This document shows positions 38,621 through 50,900 of a stretch of DNA of 64,000 bases, in pieces. Made by a program: the position numbers and the translations under genes. Under the pieces are notes generated by a model. It was not told where the DNA came from and made no database searches. It saw only the letters and a program-made list of their open reading frames with translations. Each line of letters begins with the position of its first letter. Positions within the stretch are counted from its first letter, which is position 1. Source of the stretch: Balanoglossus misakiensis (taxonomy: Eukaryota > Hemichordata); assembly GCA_040954595.2 (NCBI GenBank), contig CM082578.2:9362001-9426000 (forward strand), in the 5' to 3' direction.

Positions 38621-41100
38621 GTCGAACAGTCACTGAAGTCGGAAGACCATCCTATACATTGACACAGAGATTATTACAGCAAACAGACTCTTACATGCTT
38701 TTATAATTTAGCCATTAACTGGCATTGTTCTTTGTATAACGGTACAAACTGGGATTTTTTTCCAACTTAAGTGATTTCAGCAAAAATCATAACACATTTT
38801 TAATGATTGCCATACAGGCAGCGAATTACACCACTATGTCACAAATTGATCATGAATCGATTCTTTGCGACATTAAAATCTTCAGCAATACATCGCAGTT
38901 ATATACACACTGCCTCTGAATAATTGGTGAAAGGTCATATGAACTTTAAGAGATTCATATGATCAAACCGCAGCACATTTGTAAACAAAGTGGGCGATTT
39001 CATGGCCACAGGGGATCGTTAATACCAGCATAGACAGTATGATACCAGTGACTGTATCTAAATGCCACAAAAAATGGTTGGTCAGTTTTAGTTGCCTCAG
39101 ATTAATACCATATCCTCCAAAATGACAAAAATCACAGGTTTTCCTGACAAATTATCGCCAACTAAAGAGTATCACTTTGAGAGAGTAACATTCCGTAACT
39201 ATACGTGAAACTTCAATAAATATGAGCAACACTGGTGGGAATCTGGACATCATCTTTCCTTCCTAGTTACATTTTCTGGCCCGTCCCCCAAGTGAAGGTT
39301 ATCGGTTACGTAAACGATAACAAAACGGACACACAATCACGGGCGATCTGATTGTGTCGCTGCAAGGTGCTCAGTACTTTGACATTCTCCCAAGAAATGT
39401 TGACGTGGAAAACCTGACACAAGAATACACGCTAGTGTTACCTGTAGCTGAGCTTGGCTGCGTTGGATTTGTAAGACATTCGCTAGATATGTACACATGA
39501 TACCGAAAACTTACTACAAAACAGTGCAGACCTGCACTGCAGTTCCACTTCCAATCCGAGTCTTCGGTGATCTCTGGGAGGAGTTACTCGATACAGTTTT
39601 CATTTAATACCGTACCATGTCTTTGACTGGGTGCGTCTATCAAAGGTGTAAGGGTGGGGGGACTGTACGGAGCATGAAGATACGAGTATACATGTACACC
39701 TGCCGTCGATGTCGTCCGCAACGCGTCGACAGCTAGAGAAGACGGATTTTAAGGTCACGTGACGAAAGGTTATAGGTCAAACAGGAGTACGTTCACTTCC
39801 TCGATGGGATGGGTACCAAAAACGTACGTACCCAACTCGCCTGATGTCTCAAATTCAAGGACGCCGAGTAATAATTAAATTGAACGAAATTGCGCGAAAT
39901 TGACCATTCCCTTGGAAATTCACGGGCCATCCCACTTCCTCTATTATCATGGGGAGCGCCCTCGAACGACGGATATTTCAGTGCACTTGTTTTCCCTGTA
40001 GAAAGTTTGCATCGGACAGATCTGTTTTCTGACTTCTGTTTCCCTTTCAGCGCAAAGGTACATTAGGACAAGATCCAATCCCTGTCACACAAACTGCCCA
40101 AAATACAAACCACAGCCATCACACCATCTTCACAATAAAACAAGTATATGAAATTCAGTATGTAGAATACAATTGCCTTTATTGATACGTAGAAAAAAGT
40201 CCATAACTATGTACAAGACTCAGGAATACAGACTCATTCTAACCATTGTACAAGACTACAACAGCTGTCAATACTTTTGCAAATTGCGGATATTTCTACC
40301 TTGTACAGCTTGTTGGCTGCAAAAAATCTGCCATTGAGGATAACATGATAAAAAAAACTGAAATCTAGTTGATTGACTACATATGTATGATTCATATTAA
40401 TTTCATATTTCTGATTCTGTGGATTATTAAAACGATCTACATGTACCTTTCCACAGGAACACAAAATTTATTTTATTTACATAGTTACATTAAAATAAAA
40501 ATGTACATTTCAGTTGAAATATATCTGACATTGCCACTGTAGTAAATATACTATACCAACACCTCACTGAAATCAATGAACATTTCTGTCAGTGTCTATT
40601 TCATTTTTTTAAAGACAGAAATGTGTTTATAAACATGCACCATTCTGAAGTGTTACTACAACAGATAGTGAAACATGAAATGATTTGAACAGATTACATG
40701 GGAAACATGATTTGGAAAAACAGTAAATGGTTCAAATTAATTGTACCCAAAAAAATCCCCAACGCATTTCAGATCGAGTAATGGATATATTAAACCGGTA
40801 CATTTGCAATGGACAAAGTACAAAATGCTTTTGTGTGAAATTGACGTGAAGGCTGCATGGCTCCTGACAAAAGGCTATTTGGCATAATGATATTGATAAT
40901 CTGACACGAGGATTATTTTTTTGACAAAACGACTAATTCTTGTCATTTATTTGTAAATTCGGTCAAAAATTGTACAGCGAAATGAAAAACCCTTCTTTTT
41001 TGTAATCTGTCAAAATAAATGAAGAAAGAGTGTCGAATATTTGTAGCGAAGAAAACACCAGGTGTTTCTTACTAGGGGGAACTGTTCTGTCGTCGATCGG
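38621..41100. other. SLC46-D 5' flank and 3' flank of the TTLL3 alternative end
   Basis: No supportable gene. TTTATT strings near 40178 and 40946 (AATAAA on minus) could be the poly(A) signal for the alternative TTLL3 3' exon that ends at 41101. Confidence 0.5.
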
Positions 41101-41540
41101 CTACCTTGGAGAAACTATGGTCATTTGGCAAGTTTGCGGTTTAATGGAACCGTCCTCCTCGTATCGTATCACCGTGCGTATGACTTTGTCAGTCTTTGGG
41201 GCCGGTTTCACACACAGGCCCAAGCGTTTGACGTTCCTGGACGGCGGGAAGCTAAACGGCGCCGCTTTGTTTTGCTCCTTCAGAGAAGTGGAACTGATCC
41301 TGACCGCGTCCGCGCGATAGGCCTTGATGAAAGTGCTACTCCGGGGGATGGGCTCGGGAGAGGCCAGGTAGCGGGCGTGCCGCGGCAGCTGCACGGGCTC
41401 GGGCGTGACGATGCTGCCACGCGAGCACTCGCAGGCCGCGGCGGTGGCCGACTCCAGCGACATGTTTAGTTTGACTCCGTTGACTTGGCCGCAGCGAGGG
41501 CAAGACCTACCCCAAGAGCCGTCTACAGTGTTAATGGGAC
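41101..41540 (-). CDS. TTLL3: Candidate alternative 3'-terminal exon of TTLL3
   Basis: Open frame of 145 codons plus stop behind a good acceptor (TTCCTCACACAG). Entry phase is 1. A consensus donor (TACG with GTAAGG) inside the long last exon, ending at 45434, is also in phase 1 and joins in frame ([18 protein letters not shown]). The result is a 1189-aa isoform in which the last 168 residues are replaced by 145 different ones. The piece begins with a CPRC pair and a CEC motif that could bind a metal, then basic Ser/Pro-rich sequence ending CQMTIVSPR. GC-rich, codon-like composition contrasts with its flanks, which supports coding use. It could instead be the end of an unrelated minus-strand gene whose other exons I did not find. 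Confidence 0.6.
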
Positions 41541-41995
41541 CTGTGTGAGGAAGAGGAGACACGGAACATGCAAAGGTTTAGGAAGGGGTTACTATAGGAA
41601 AGCAGGCGTTAAAACAGAGGGCGGGGCCGTGAAGAAAACGTCAAAAATATACGAACACAACGTGTCGGTGACGGCAAAAAACGGTGAATCAAGTGAATGG
41701 CTTGAATGCAAAGCAAGCAAATGACGGGGGTGTTCTGCAGAGAAACGCAATGTGGGCTGAAATGTTAAATGCAAGTGATTAGTGCATGTTAGGCAAAATG
41801 AGCACGACGTTTAGTTTTGAGGAACACAGACGGCATAAATCACACACAAAAACTGAGTGAACGTGACAACTGCAGTGACATTAGTAGGAAGGACTGTTTT
41901 TCCTGCAAAGTTTGACATCAGTGTGTTTCCAACGCAAGGATTGAACAACGCAGCCAATAAGTGTCAAATTTGCATCAGTCAGGATCAAACCTGTT

Positions 41996-42057
41996 GGGTC
42001 AAAGTTCATATTCAGGTCCGACTTGATGTCACGCAAATGACCTCAGGTCAAAGTTCA
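41996..42057. promoter_or_regulatory. Two DR1-type nuclear-receptor half-site pairs
   Basis: GGGTCA-A-AGTTCA at 41996-42008 and AGGTCA-A-AGTTCA at 42045-42057, in the same orientation 49 bp apart, with a weaker third copy from about 42063. The pattern fits HNF4/RXR/COUP-TF sites. Function is not shown. Confidence 0.35.
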
Positions 42058-44869
42058 CATTGGGATCAAAGTTGTCAGCTTAAACATGATATCACACATT
42101 GGCTGCGATTCCCATCCATGAATCCCAAACACAGATGATCAAACTGCTAGCATGCAGCTGTGCAAAGTCCTTGGGCCACTGCAACCTGCGCTCACCCTTT
42201 GAGTTTTAACGAGCATCTGTAAGGATGCAACCGAGCTAGTTCAGCGGACACTAGATGAATCAAAACAACGACCAAAAATTTGTTTTTTCGATATAGAGAG
42301 AGAGAAAAGAAAAGTTTGATTTTAGATACAAATCACAAAAAAGTTAAATACAATAGAATTAGTTAGTACATGTCAACATGACGTTATAGAGGTGTCCACC
42401 CACTCTCCCAGGAGTAACCAACTTGGCAAGTTCATTTATCTCTTCTCTCATGTACTCCATCTTTTCTTTTAATTTTTTATGCCTCAGTCGATGCTACAAT
42501 TGAAAAAAAAAAATGCACAAGAGCACAGACTTATTAATTGCACAGAATTTAAATTTTCTTTGAAAAAAAAATGGCACACAATGATAAAGTGTCAGTATTT
42601 TGTAACACAGAACAAAACTTCAAAAAGAAATACACCAGTTTTAGTATTGCAAAAATGGAGAAATTGTAGATAATATTTCAAGTTTGGCAACTGCGATTGG
42701 CTGATGAAGTCCACGGCAAAATTTAACATGGGCATAGTAGATCTGCATAACCACCGCCAATGTACAATCTGACAAGTAGATTTGTTTTTATAATGCAGTA
42801 ACCTTTGACCCAAAAGCAAATATGATAAGGTGGCAAGTATGCAAGCATGCTCAACTGTTAGATTTTGACAGGACTTCTCCCCGTGAAAAGTAGTAAAGAG
42901 CTTTCCATCTGTGTTAAAAGTTAGGTTACAAACCAAACGCAGAAATCAAAATCCCACAAAAAAATGCCAAAGCAAGATGTTAACTGTTAGTTTTCAACGG
43001 CAAAATCATAGAAATTACATAGCTCAAAAAAAAAGACAATTACCTGTGCAAGCATGACATCACCTTTGAGAGATGGAATATATCAAGAGAGAGAAATGAT
43101 CAAGGTGTGGAAAAATTAAAACTCAGGATTTATCTTTTGTCAAGCCAAGGTTGAATACATCTGATGGGAATATGGGCAGTAGATAATACAGGAGCCCTTA
43201 ATTTGTACAGAATAAAATTGTTTGCAAGTAATAAAAAGCCCAGTAAAGAGAAAAGTCAAGTTGAAAGTTTGTGTGACAGCTTTTGGGGGTTTTGTACGGA
43301 CGTGTGTAATTTCCGTTACGCGAAAACAAAGTGAAACATCTTTGATTTCACTAGGATTCTAGGATTTGAATTGCTTTCGTTGCTGATGCTGTGTGTATGC
43401 GGCGTGCCGTGCATAACTGCAATCACTGTGACTTTTCTGATCCATATATGTCTACTAATACTTTTCAGGTTCAAGCAGAAAATAATCTTCCCACATGAAA
43501 AATGTGCCTTCAATCAGAATTTTGTCTGATGAAACTGATCATCGAGAACCAGCCTGAATTTTACCCTGAAACCATCGTCTGGGATCTACACCTCTATCTG
43601 GTACACGCTGACACGAACCAATCCCCTTTCTATTAATCTCCATTCTTGATGATGTCATTTGCATATTTTTGACGAATGACATTACAATAATCATCCAAGA
43701 GTTGGAGAGAACACTTTCAGCAGATAAGCCTTCTCATCTTCATGGTCCAGAAATTGACCCTATCGTGTACATTTTGTAATTGGCCAGCGAACTACAGTTA
43801 GTAAATATACATGACTAGTGTGTCTTCTCACAAGCATGATTTTTTAAAAGCTTTGAATCAATTTGAGAATTTCTAGAAATTTCTTTGCCTATTATATGCT
43901 ACCTTTACATGCAATATGTGCGGCATCACAATTGGCTTGGAGGGCACACTGTATGCAACAAATATTCAATTAGAACTCTACGAAAACATCTTATTGCACA
44001 TGTTTGAAAAATTATATTAATGTTAATGAGATTGAATATCCCTTCCTAAGAGTTAGAAAATAAAAACTTATAATTTAATGCGTTCACATATATCATAGAT
44101 TATAATAACTGTCAAATGCTGGCGACTTAAAATCATTTGCATAACAGAACTGAAGGCTAAATACGTGGTTCTCTTTTGACTGCAAGTGTTCACAACCAAA
44201 AGAGTTTACAAATGTTTTGGTACATCTGTGAAGAATATATAGTTAATAAAAATCGTATTTAGAGTCAAGAAGACTTCTGCAAAAACATAAACCTAGAGTT
44301 ATATGAAATTTAAATCACAAGTCTATTCTATACATGGAATAATGAACAAGGTGTGAAAGTATTGAATCTCGCACATTCATTGTTGGCTGCATAATTCCCC
44401 GCATGTGAGGAGCTACAGTGCCATGTGCGCTATTTTGGACAGCATACATGACAGCATGGGAGTTTATTCCCAATGTGTACCCACTCCATGCCTATGTATG
44501 CTCCTTTTTTTTTTACATGGAAATGCATTCATTTTACCTTGTAAATGTGAAAATTGAAGGGGGTTCACATTCCTGTATTCGAAGAACAAGTTTTCAGCAA
44601 TAACTTAAAGGGGTCAGAGAACTCCAAAAGTAAACTGCCAGTTACATGTACATGCCAAGAGTACAACAGTGCCTATAGCCTCAAGCCCTTTCATGTAAAA
44701 AAAGTTTCTTTCCTTATATATCTAAATTATTTTCACCAATTGTCAATTAGCATTTTGATTACTTTTTCACCAATTGTCTCTTCGCATCTTTGATTTACTT
44801 ACTTGTCATAAAACAGGTTGATTCCTAAATTTAAACTGACATGTGGAAGAAAATTGTTTACAAAATCTG

Positions 44870-44891
44870 CCCCCCCCCCCCCCCCCCCCCC
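44870..44891. repeat. Poly-C run (22 C), poly-G on the TTLL3 strand
   Basis: Uninterrupted run starting 37 nt after the TTLL3 stop codon in the putative 3' UTR. Confidence 0.95.
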
Positions 44892-44927
44892 ACCAAACCA
44901 AAATATTTCTCACTGGCTGTGAAAATG

Positions 44928-47900
44928 TCAAACAGTCGAATAGACGGTGACCCCATTCGGACCGTGTGTTATGACTAACTTTGCACTATTGGTATTACTG
45001 TGTTGAAATTGTATTTTCAGAGGCGTGGGCACTGTCGCGGTCTTGGCCGGCTTGAAATTTTTGCTGACAACTTGTTGCGGTCGGTTGATTTGCGGGACTT
45101 TCAACGTGCCCAGATTATTGTCTTTCAGCGGCTTGTTCTCAGCCGGTAGGTAGGGTGAAAATTTGAGCCTCTGTTTGGGGGTCAGATTGTAAGGTGTGAT
45201 GCTCTTCAGCTTGAAGGATTTTTTGGGAGCATTTTCATCACTGCCCGTACCTGAGTATTTCTTCTGGAGTTCCTCCACCTGCGTGGCGACTGTCGTCTTC
45301 TCGCTCTGGTTCTGCGTCGATGCCGGTGGCGGCTTGTTGGCGGCTGGCTTCTTCGGACTGGCTAAGGGCTTTGCATTGACGGATGTCGACAGGACGGACG
45401 TGTCCGAGCTGGACTGTTTGGGGGCCACCTTACCGTACGGTGTGAAGTCTGTTAGCCTGGGCGTGATGGACGCCACGCTCTTCTGTTTGTTCAGGTAGCC
45501 CGGTTTCCGGATTTGCTGGCCTTCCACGTGTAGGTTGATTCCGATGTAAGGCGGAGCCAACACTTGTTGCTGTGAAAACGATGGGAACAAAGAATGCACA
45601 GGGAAGAAATTATTAACATTGGACTTATATAGAGGTGATCTTGGGGTACAGGTGGATGGTTAAATCAAGGTTCAGAGAAACGTTTCTAGGTTTAAGAAAT
45701 GACTAACCATACTCTCACACAACAAATAAAAAAACACATTTTTAATGCTTTCTACCTTCCATCCTTTCAAATAGTCTGATCCTCAAGTTTTCAGAGGCTA
45801 GATTAGACCAGTTCACTGGACAATGGGGATGACAGCAACACAAAAGTGCTCACAAAGTCCTCCTGCAGCAAAAACCGAATAAAATTTTACACCATACCTG
45901 TTTACAGATCAACTCAAACTTTCCCGTGTCACAATTTTTGTCGTGCTTCCTGTCCAGAACCACTTTCATGGTGTCCTCGATCACGTCGTAGCACATCTTC
46001 TCCGTGATGGTGGAACTCGCTGACATGGCAGGACTGGAGTTGATCTCGATGAGCCATGGCTTGAAGTCGTCGGTGATCATGAAGTCGGCACCGTACAACT
46101 CAAAGGAGTTCTAGGGACGAGAAGCGTGAGGCAAAAAAACAGTCAGAAATAATGTGCAATAAAATGTTTTCAGACAATCGTCACAATCACTTGTCCTTGT
46201 TCTCGACCATTCTCAAAGAACTGAAAATGTACTTTTGAAATTTCCAGACACAGGATTTACTATCGAATCTGATACAAGACAATGAACAGCCAACTTCTAA
46301 AATAAACTTGAAACAACATAACACACACCTGTAATACCCGTTTCAGAAATTTCTAACACACTAATCAACCATATCTGATTACCTTTCTTGCATCTATGAT
46401 GTCTTGTGTACACTGTAAGGCACATGTGATAGCTTGCTTCATTCCGGGATAGATCACTTCCCGGAAGACGTCGCCGTGACCGCGCCTCTTCAGGTAGTCG
46501 GAAAACTCCTCACAACTCCACATGTTGTCATCAGGCAGCTGTTTCGATCTCACATTCTCATTGTCATAATTTTTCTGGATGGAATTGTTGGCAAGGTGAA
46601 TTTTCCTGTAAAAAAATTCATTCTTTTAATCAATAATGATATTGCTATTTCGTGCACTATATACGCGCACACACAAAACTGTAGGGACAGCGAAAAACTG
46701 TGAAATTAATTAAAATTTTGAAATCAGCTAAAATCTTGGGAAATACTCAATGTCACACACGGTCACTGATACAAAACAAAATTCCATCACATTGAAGGGG
46801 AAGTCTAGAAACAGAAACAAGAGACACTCACTGCTCAAGATTCTGAAGTGTAAATTTATGCGTGCAGAATCTGAGGTAGCTATCTTCGTAAAACCATATG
46901 GTGAGGGGATTCCAGTCGGTCACCAGAAACCACTGCCTGATGTCGAATTTGGTGTCATACACCAATAGAGGGCGCTCTATATACTTCTGGACCACCCACT
47001 TGCCCTCCTTCCTGACAACCTGGCTAGAGACCAGCTTTGTGATGTCTTCTAGCCTGTCCATGCACATGATACCTGTTGAGTGAGTTGGAGATGACATGGT
47101 TAACCAGACATCTATGCGACATCCAGACTATGCAAGGAGACCATGGTCTGATCTGTTGTCTCTATTTTCCCTGTTTTTTTTTATTAAACATCCTGCGTTC
47201 TAAAAAATTTCATTTTAAATACAAAAACAATATATGTTATTTTATGTCAGCAATTTCAAATTTAAAGTATAAATAAAAAACAAGCTATATCATAAAAAAA
47301 ATGTTTAATTCCACCCAAGGACAACCCTAGGTCGTACTGACCTCTTCCCCTTGACTTTGCCCCGGGCTTGACGATCCAAACATTTCTGATGCCATCCAGA
47401 TGCAGCTGTGGACATCTTGCTTTAAAGCGGTTCAGCAAGTACTTGCATTCCTCGTAGTAAGTTGAAGAGTTCTGGATGGTGGCACCATCACTGAAGACAC
47501 AAAAAGGTCGGTCAGTTTCAATACAAATCATTTAGACAAAGCTGCAGTGGGGCAGTGTGCCTTTTAACCCTTTCACCATCACCTATTTAATGCATCTGAG
47601 TCAATGACCTTTTTGAAATGTGTACACTGCTAAGATCTCTGCTTGCACACACTTACTGTATGAGTTGGTAATATTGTGGAAGGAAAGCATCCCATTTGGC
47701 GTCGTTCATTAACGGCGGAACTTCCGGGGCGATGTCGATGTCTTCGTGATCCTTGAGATCTAAATGGTTGTCGCAAACCTTCATGGCAAGCTCTAAGAAC
47801 GCTGACGGGAGTACAATCGCTCGCTTCTTGGCTTTGGATTTGCGACCTGAATGAAGTACAAATAGAAGTAAAATGACTATGTTTTATAAACTGAGGGAAC

Positions 47901-50900
47901 GCAAGACCCATAGAATGTAAGGCTCAGTTAAATAATATAATAAAATGTTCATTTTATCACAATTATTACCAAAGAATTTCCACACACACACAGCAAAAGA
48001 AGAATACCTGATTGCACTGCAGTGTTATTTTCACTATTATCAACATTTTTGTTGTCTTTATCAACTTTTTCATCTTTTTCCTTGTTTTCTTCCTCCTTTT
48101 CACCGTCTTTCTTCTCTCCCGCCTCTTCCGCCGGCTTTTCCGTCTCTTTGGCATCTACCTTCTCGGGCTCATCCTCTTTCTCCCCATCTTCCTCCTCCTC
48201 CTCCTCCTCCTCAACCTCACGGTCCAGGTTTCCCTCCGAGTGCCTCTCCACAACCCACCTGACCACGCCCACGGCAGCAGTCATCCTGTAGTCATCTGTG
48301 TGGAAAGAGGATGTGGTGATTACAGTCACCGTTTAAAATACAGAAAGTGATTCTTTTAACATTTTAATACAGGGTATCCATGAGCTCAGTTGTAAGCAGG
48401 GAGCCAGAGTCCACGCATGGATGGTGAAACTTATACTTCCAGATGTATAAACATGGAAAATGTGCAAAAACACCACGATCAATGTTTATTAAAAAATCTC
48501 TGAAGTATATAGCAGTATACCTACCAATAAATGCAAGTTTCTCTTCTTCAAGTCCAATTTTGTAACACCGGGGGAAGAAAGTATCAGGGTCAATGTCCTG
48601 ATACCAGTGCAGGTTTCTCAAGTTGGTGCAAATCCCAACCTGCAAGAAAATATTTCACATCATTTTATAGTTGAGTATTTTTCAAAACAGCAACCATTCC
48701 CCTTCCCCATGGACCAAACCATGCCACTGAAACCAATCATGAGGTCCAACTGTGTGTAGTCAAAAGAGGCCTTTGAAAATACCAAATCACTGTATAATAC
48801 ACTTTCACTAGATCAAATGGCATCTCAGTAAAGCTATCAGTTGTGATTGCAATTTCCATCTCACAAAATATGCAGCACTGCACGTACATGTGTATTCTAA
48901 AACCACTGGATCGCACGCTATCTGCGATTGGTACGAATTTAAAACCTCATGGCCTCACCTTCGTTGTAAATGATCCGTTTCGTGCATAGTGGTTGACTAT
49001 TGTTTCTTTCCTGAGGTATTTGTAGTCAATGCTATCCCTGCGCACGGTCCATATGAATGTGGGCGTGGCATTCCGCACAATCCGGGACTGCAGAAAGATC
49101 ATCAGAAACACATCTCATTATAAACTCTGCTGGAAAATTAATAGCTGGCTTCTGCGATGTGGTTTGGTGCAGTATGACGCAGTGTGGTGCGGTGCAACTC
49201 ATTGCAGCATAGTATAGTGTGTTGAATGTTGTGATCATGACTGACATTTGAACTGACACAGAGTTCAGTCTAATTTTTTGACAGTGTATTCATAAAAACT
49301 CACCATGATACCGTAAATGCTGTCACTGTCCTCCAAATTCTCTTCATTGTGTCCAGCAAAGTCATCATCACTATCATTGTTATTATCTGAAGAAGCAGAA
49401 GAAAAAAAGAACTTTCATGTCAGTCAGCAGTTTGGAGGGTCACACGCAAAATGTCTTTGTTTAGTTCTGTGGCAGCAGCAGGCAATAACAGTTTATAGCC
49501 TTAAAAGCAATACAAATATATTTTTAGCAGTTTATATGCCTCCTCTTTATGAATAAGAAAAGCAAAACACAAATCCATATAAATAGAACTATAACAAATG
49601 AACTTCAAGGTTAAAATAGCATTAGAAGCATCATTAAAAAGCACTGCCATCATTATTGAAACTACATTAAACACTGAATACACACATCTCTTTAAAATGC
49701 TCTTAGCGTACAGGACCATTATAAACTACAAACGTTTGATTATAACTGAAATCATACCAACTGTATGTATTATTTAAAGCCCTTGGTTACAAGGGTGGGT
49801 GCACAACACTCATTAATTTTTGATCAACTTGGAAGTAAAGCAATCATGCAGAGCCATAAACACCAAGGTCAAATTTCATTGGAACATTAATTTGCCGGCT
49901 GACTGTATCGGATATTATAGAGACCATTACACTTGCCACTGTGATAATGTCAATACTATGACCTGGTCATGAACTGGAAGTAAATTTCACACCAATGAAT
50001 GGCCTACATGTACATGTAGCTCTTTACTGAATGGATTCCGTATTATATACACAATTATAATTTATAGTCATATAGGAATGATGAACAAACTGATACTTAT
50101 CATCTCAAACATATTTTAACTGTGAACAAGTCCCACCCGCAGCATTCCACTTGGGGAAATGATGGCTGCTACACTTACCATCGTCACTGTCCGACCCATC
50201 GCTGTCTCCACTGTCATCACTGTTATCACCCTTGGACTTCTTTTTGAAGACGTGCGGCGCCATGTACCTGTACTGCTTCTCCACCCAGCCCCGCTTCCTG
50301 AGACACTCGCGCACCACTGGGTATGGACCATGGATGGAAAAGATCTTCTTTGTCTGAAGTGAGGAGTGAAGCGATTTTTTGTCAACAACTTTTTAAAATA
50401 TTACAATTATGCACTTCTCTGTTTCAAAACAAGCACTGCACTGATGCTACGCTAGCTGAAGTATGATTGAATTTCTCCCCACATGACAAAATATCGGCTA
50501 AATCACCTCATTTTTGATGAATGAATCTGCCGCAATTATGTTCGACTCCCTGGCTAATAAATGAGGATTATTAGTAATCTATGCTGGTCCTACAGTCTTA
50601 TCACAGATTTGCTGGCCTGGCCCATGCACAATCTGAAATCACTTCAGATAGCAATTAACATGTAAAGCTTACCTTCATGGCTTTCTCGGCTATCAGTTTG
50701 GCATTCCGTATCCTGTTCACATTGATCCCTGCTAGTTTTGGCACTTTAGCTCTGTTGAGTGAGGTAGTCATGTCCAGCGTCGTCTTGGAGCGTACCAATC
50801 CCACGCCACTACCACCAGATTCCCCATCATTATCTGTGGATGGAAGCAAGAGAATTATTAAACACACTGAATTATCACAACAACTAAATGCTTGAAACAC

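Larger units (their letters stand above)
41541..44927. other. TTLL3 3' region / alternative intron
   Basis: Between the TTLL3 stop at 44928 and the alternative exon. It contains a G22 run on the coding strand, two DR1-type hexamer repeats (41996-42057) and an AATAAA on the minus strand near 44461. No other exon is supportable. Confidence 0.5.

Noticed and set aside
47945-48350. Plus-strand hydrophobic Ser/Phe/Leu ORFs
   Set aside because: Antisense of the Glu/Lys-rich TTLL3 exon 11; low-complexity artefact.
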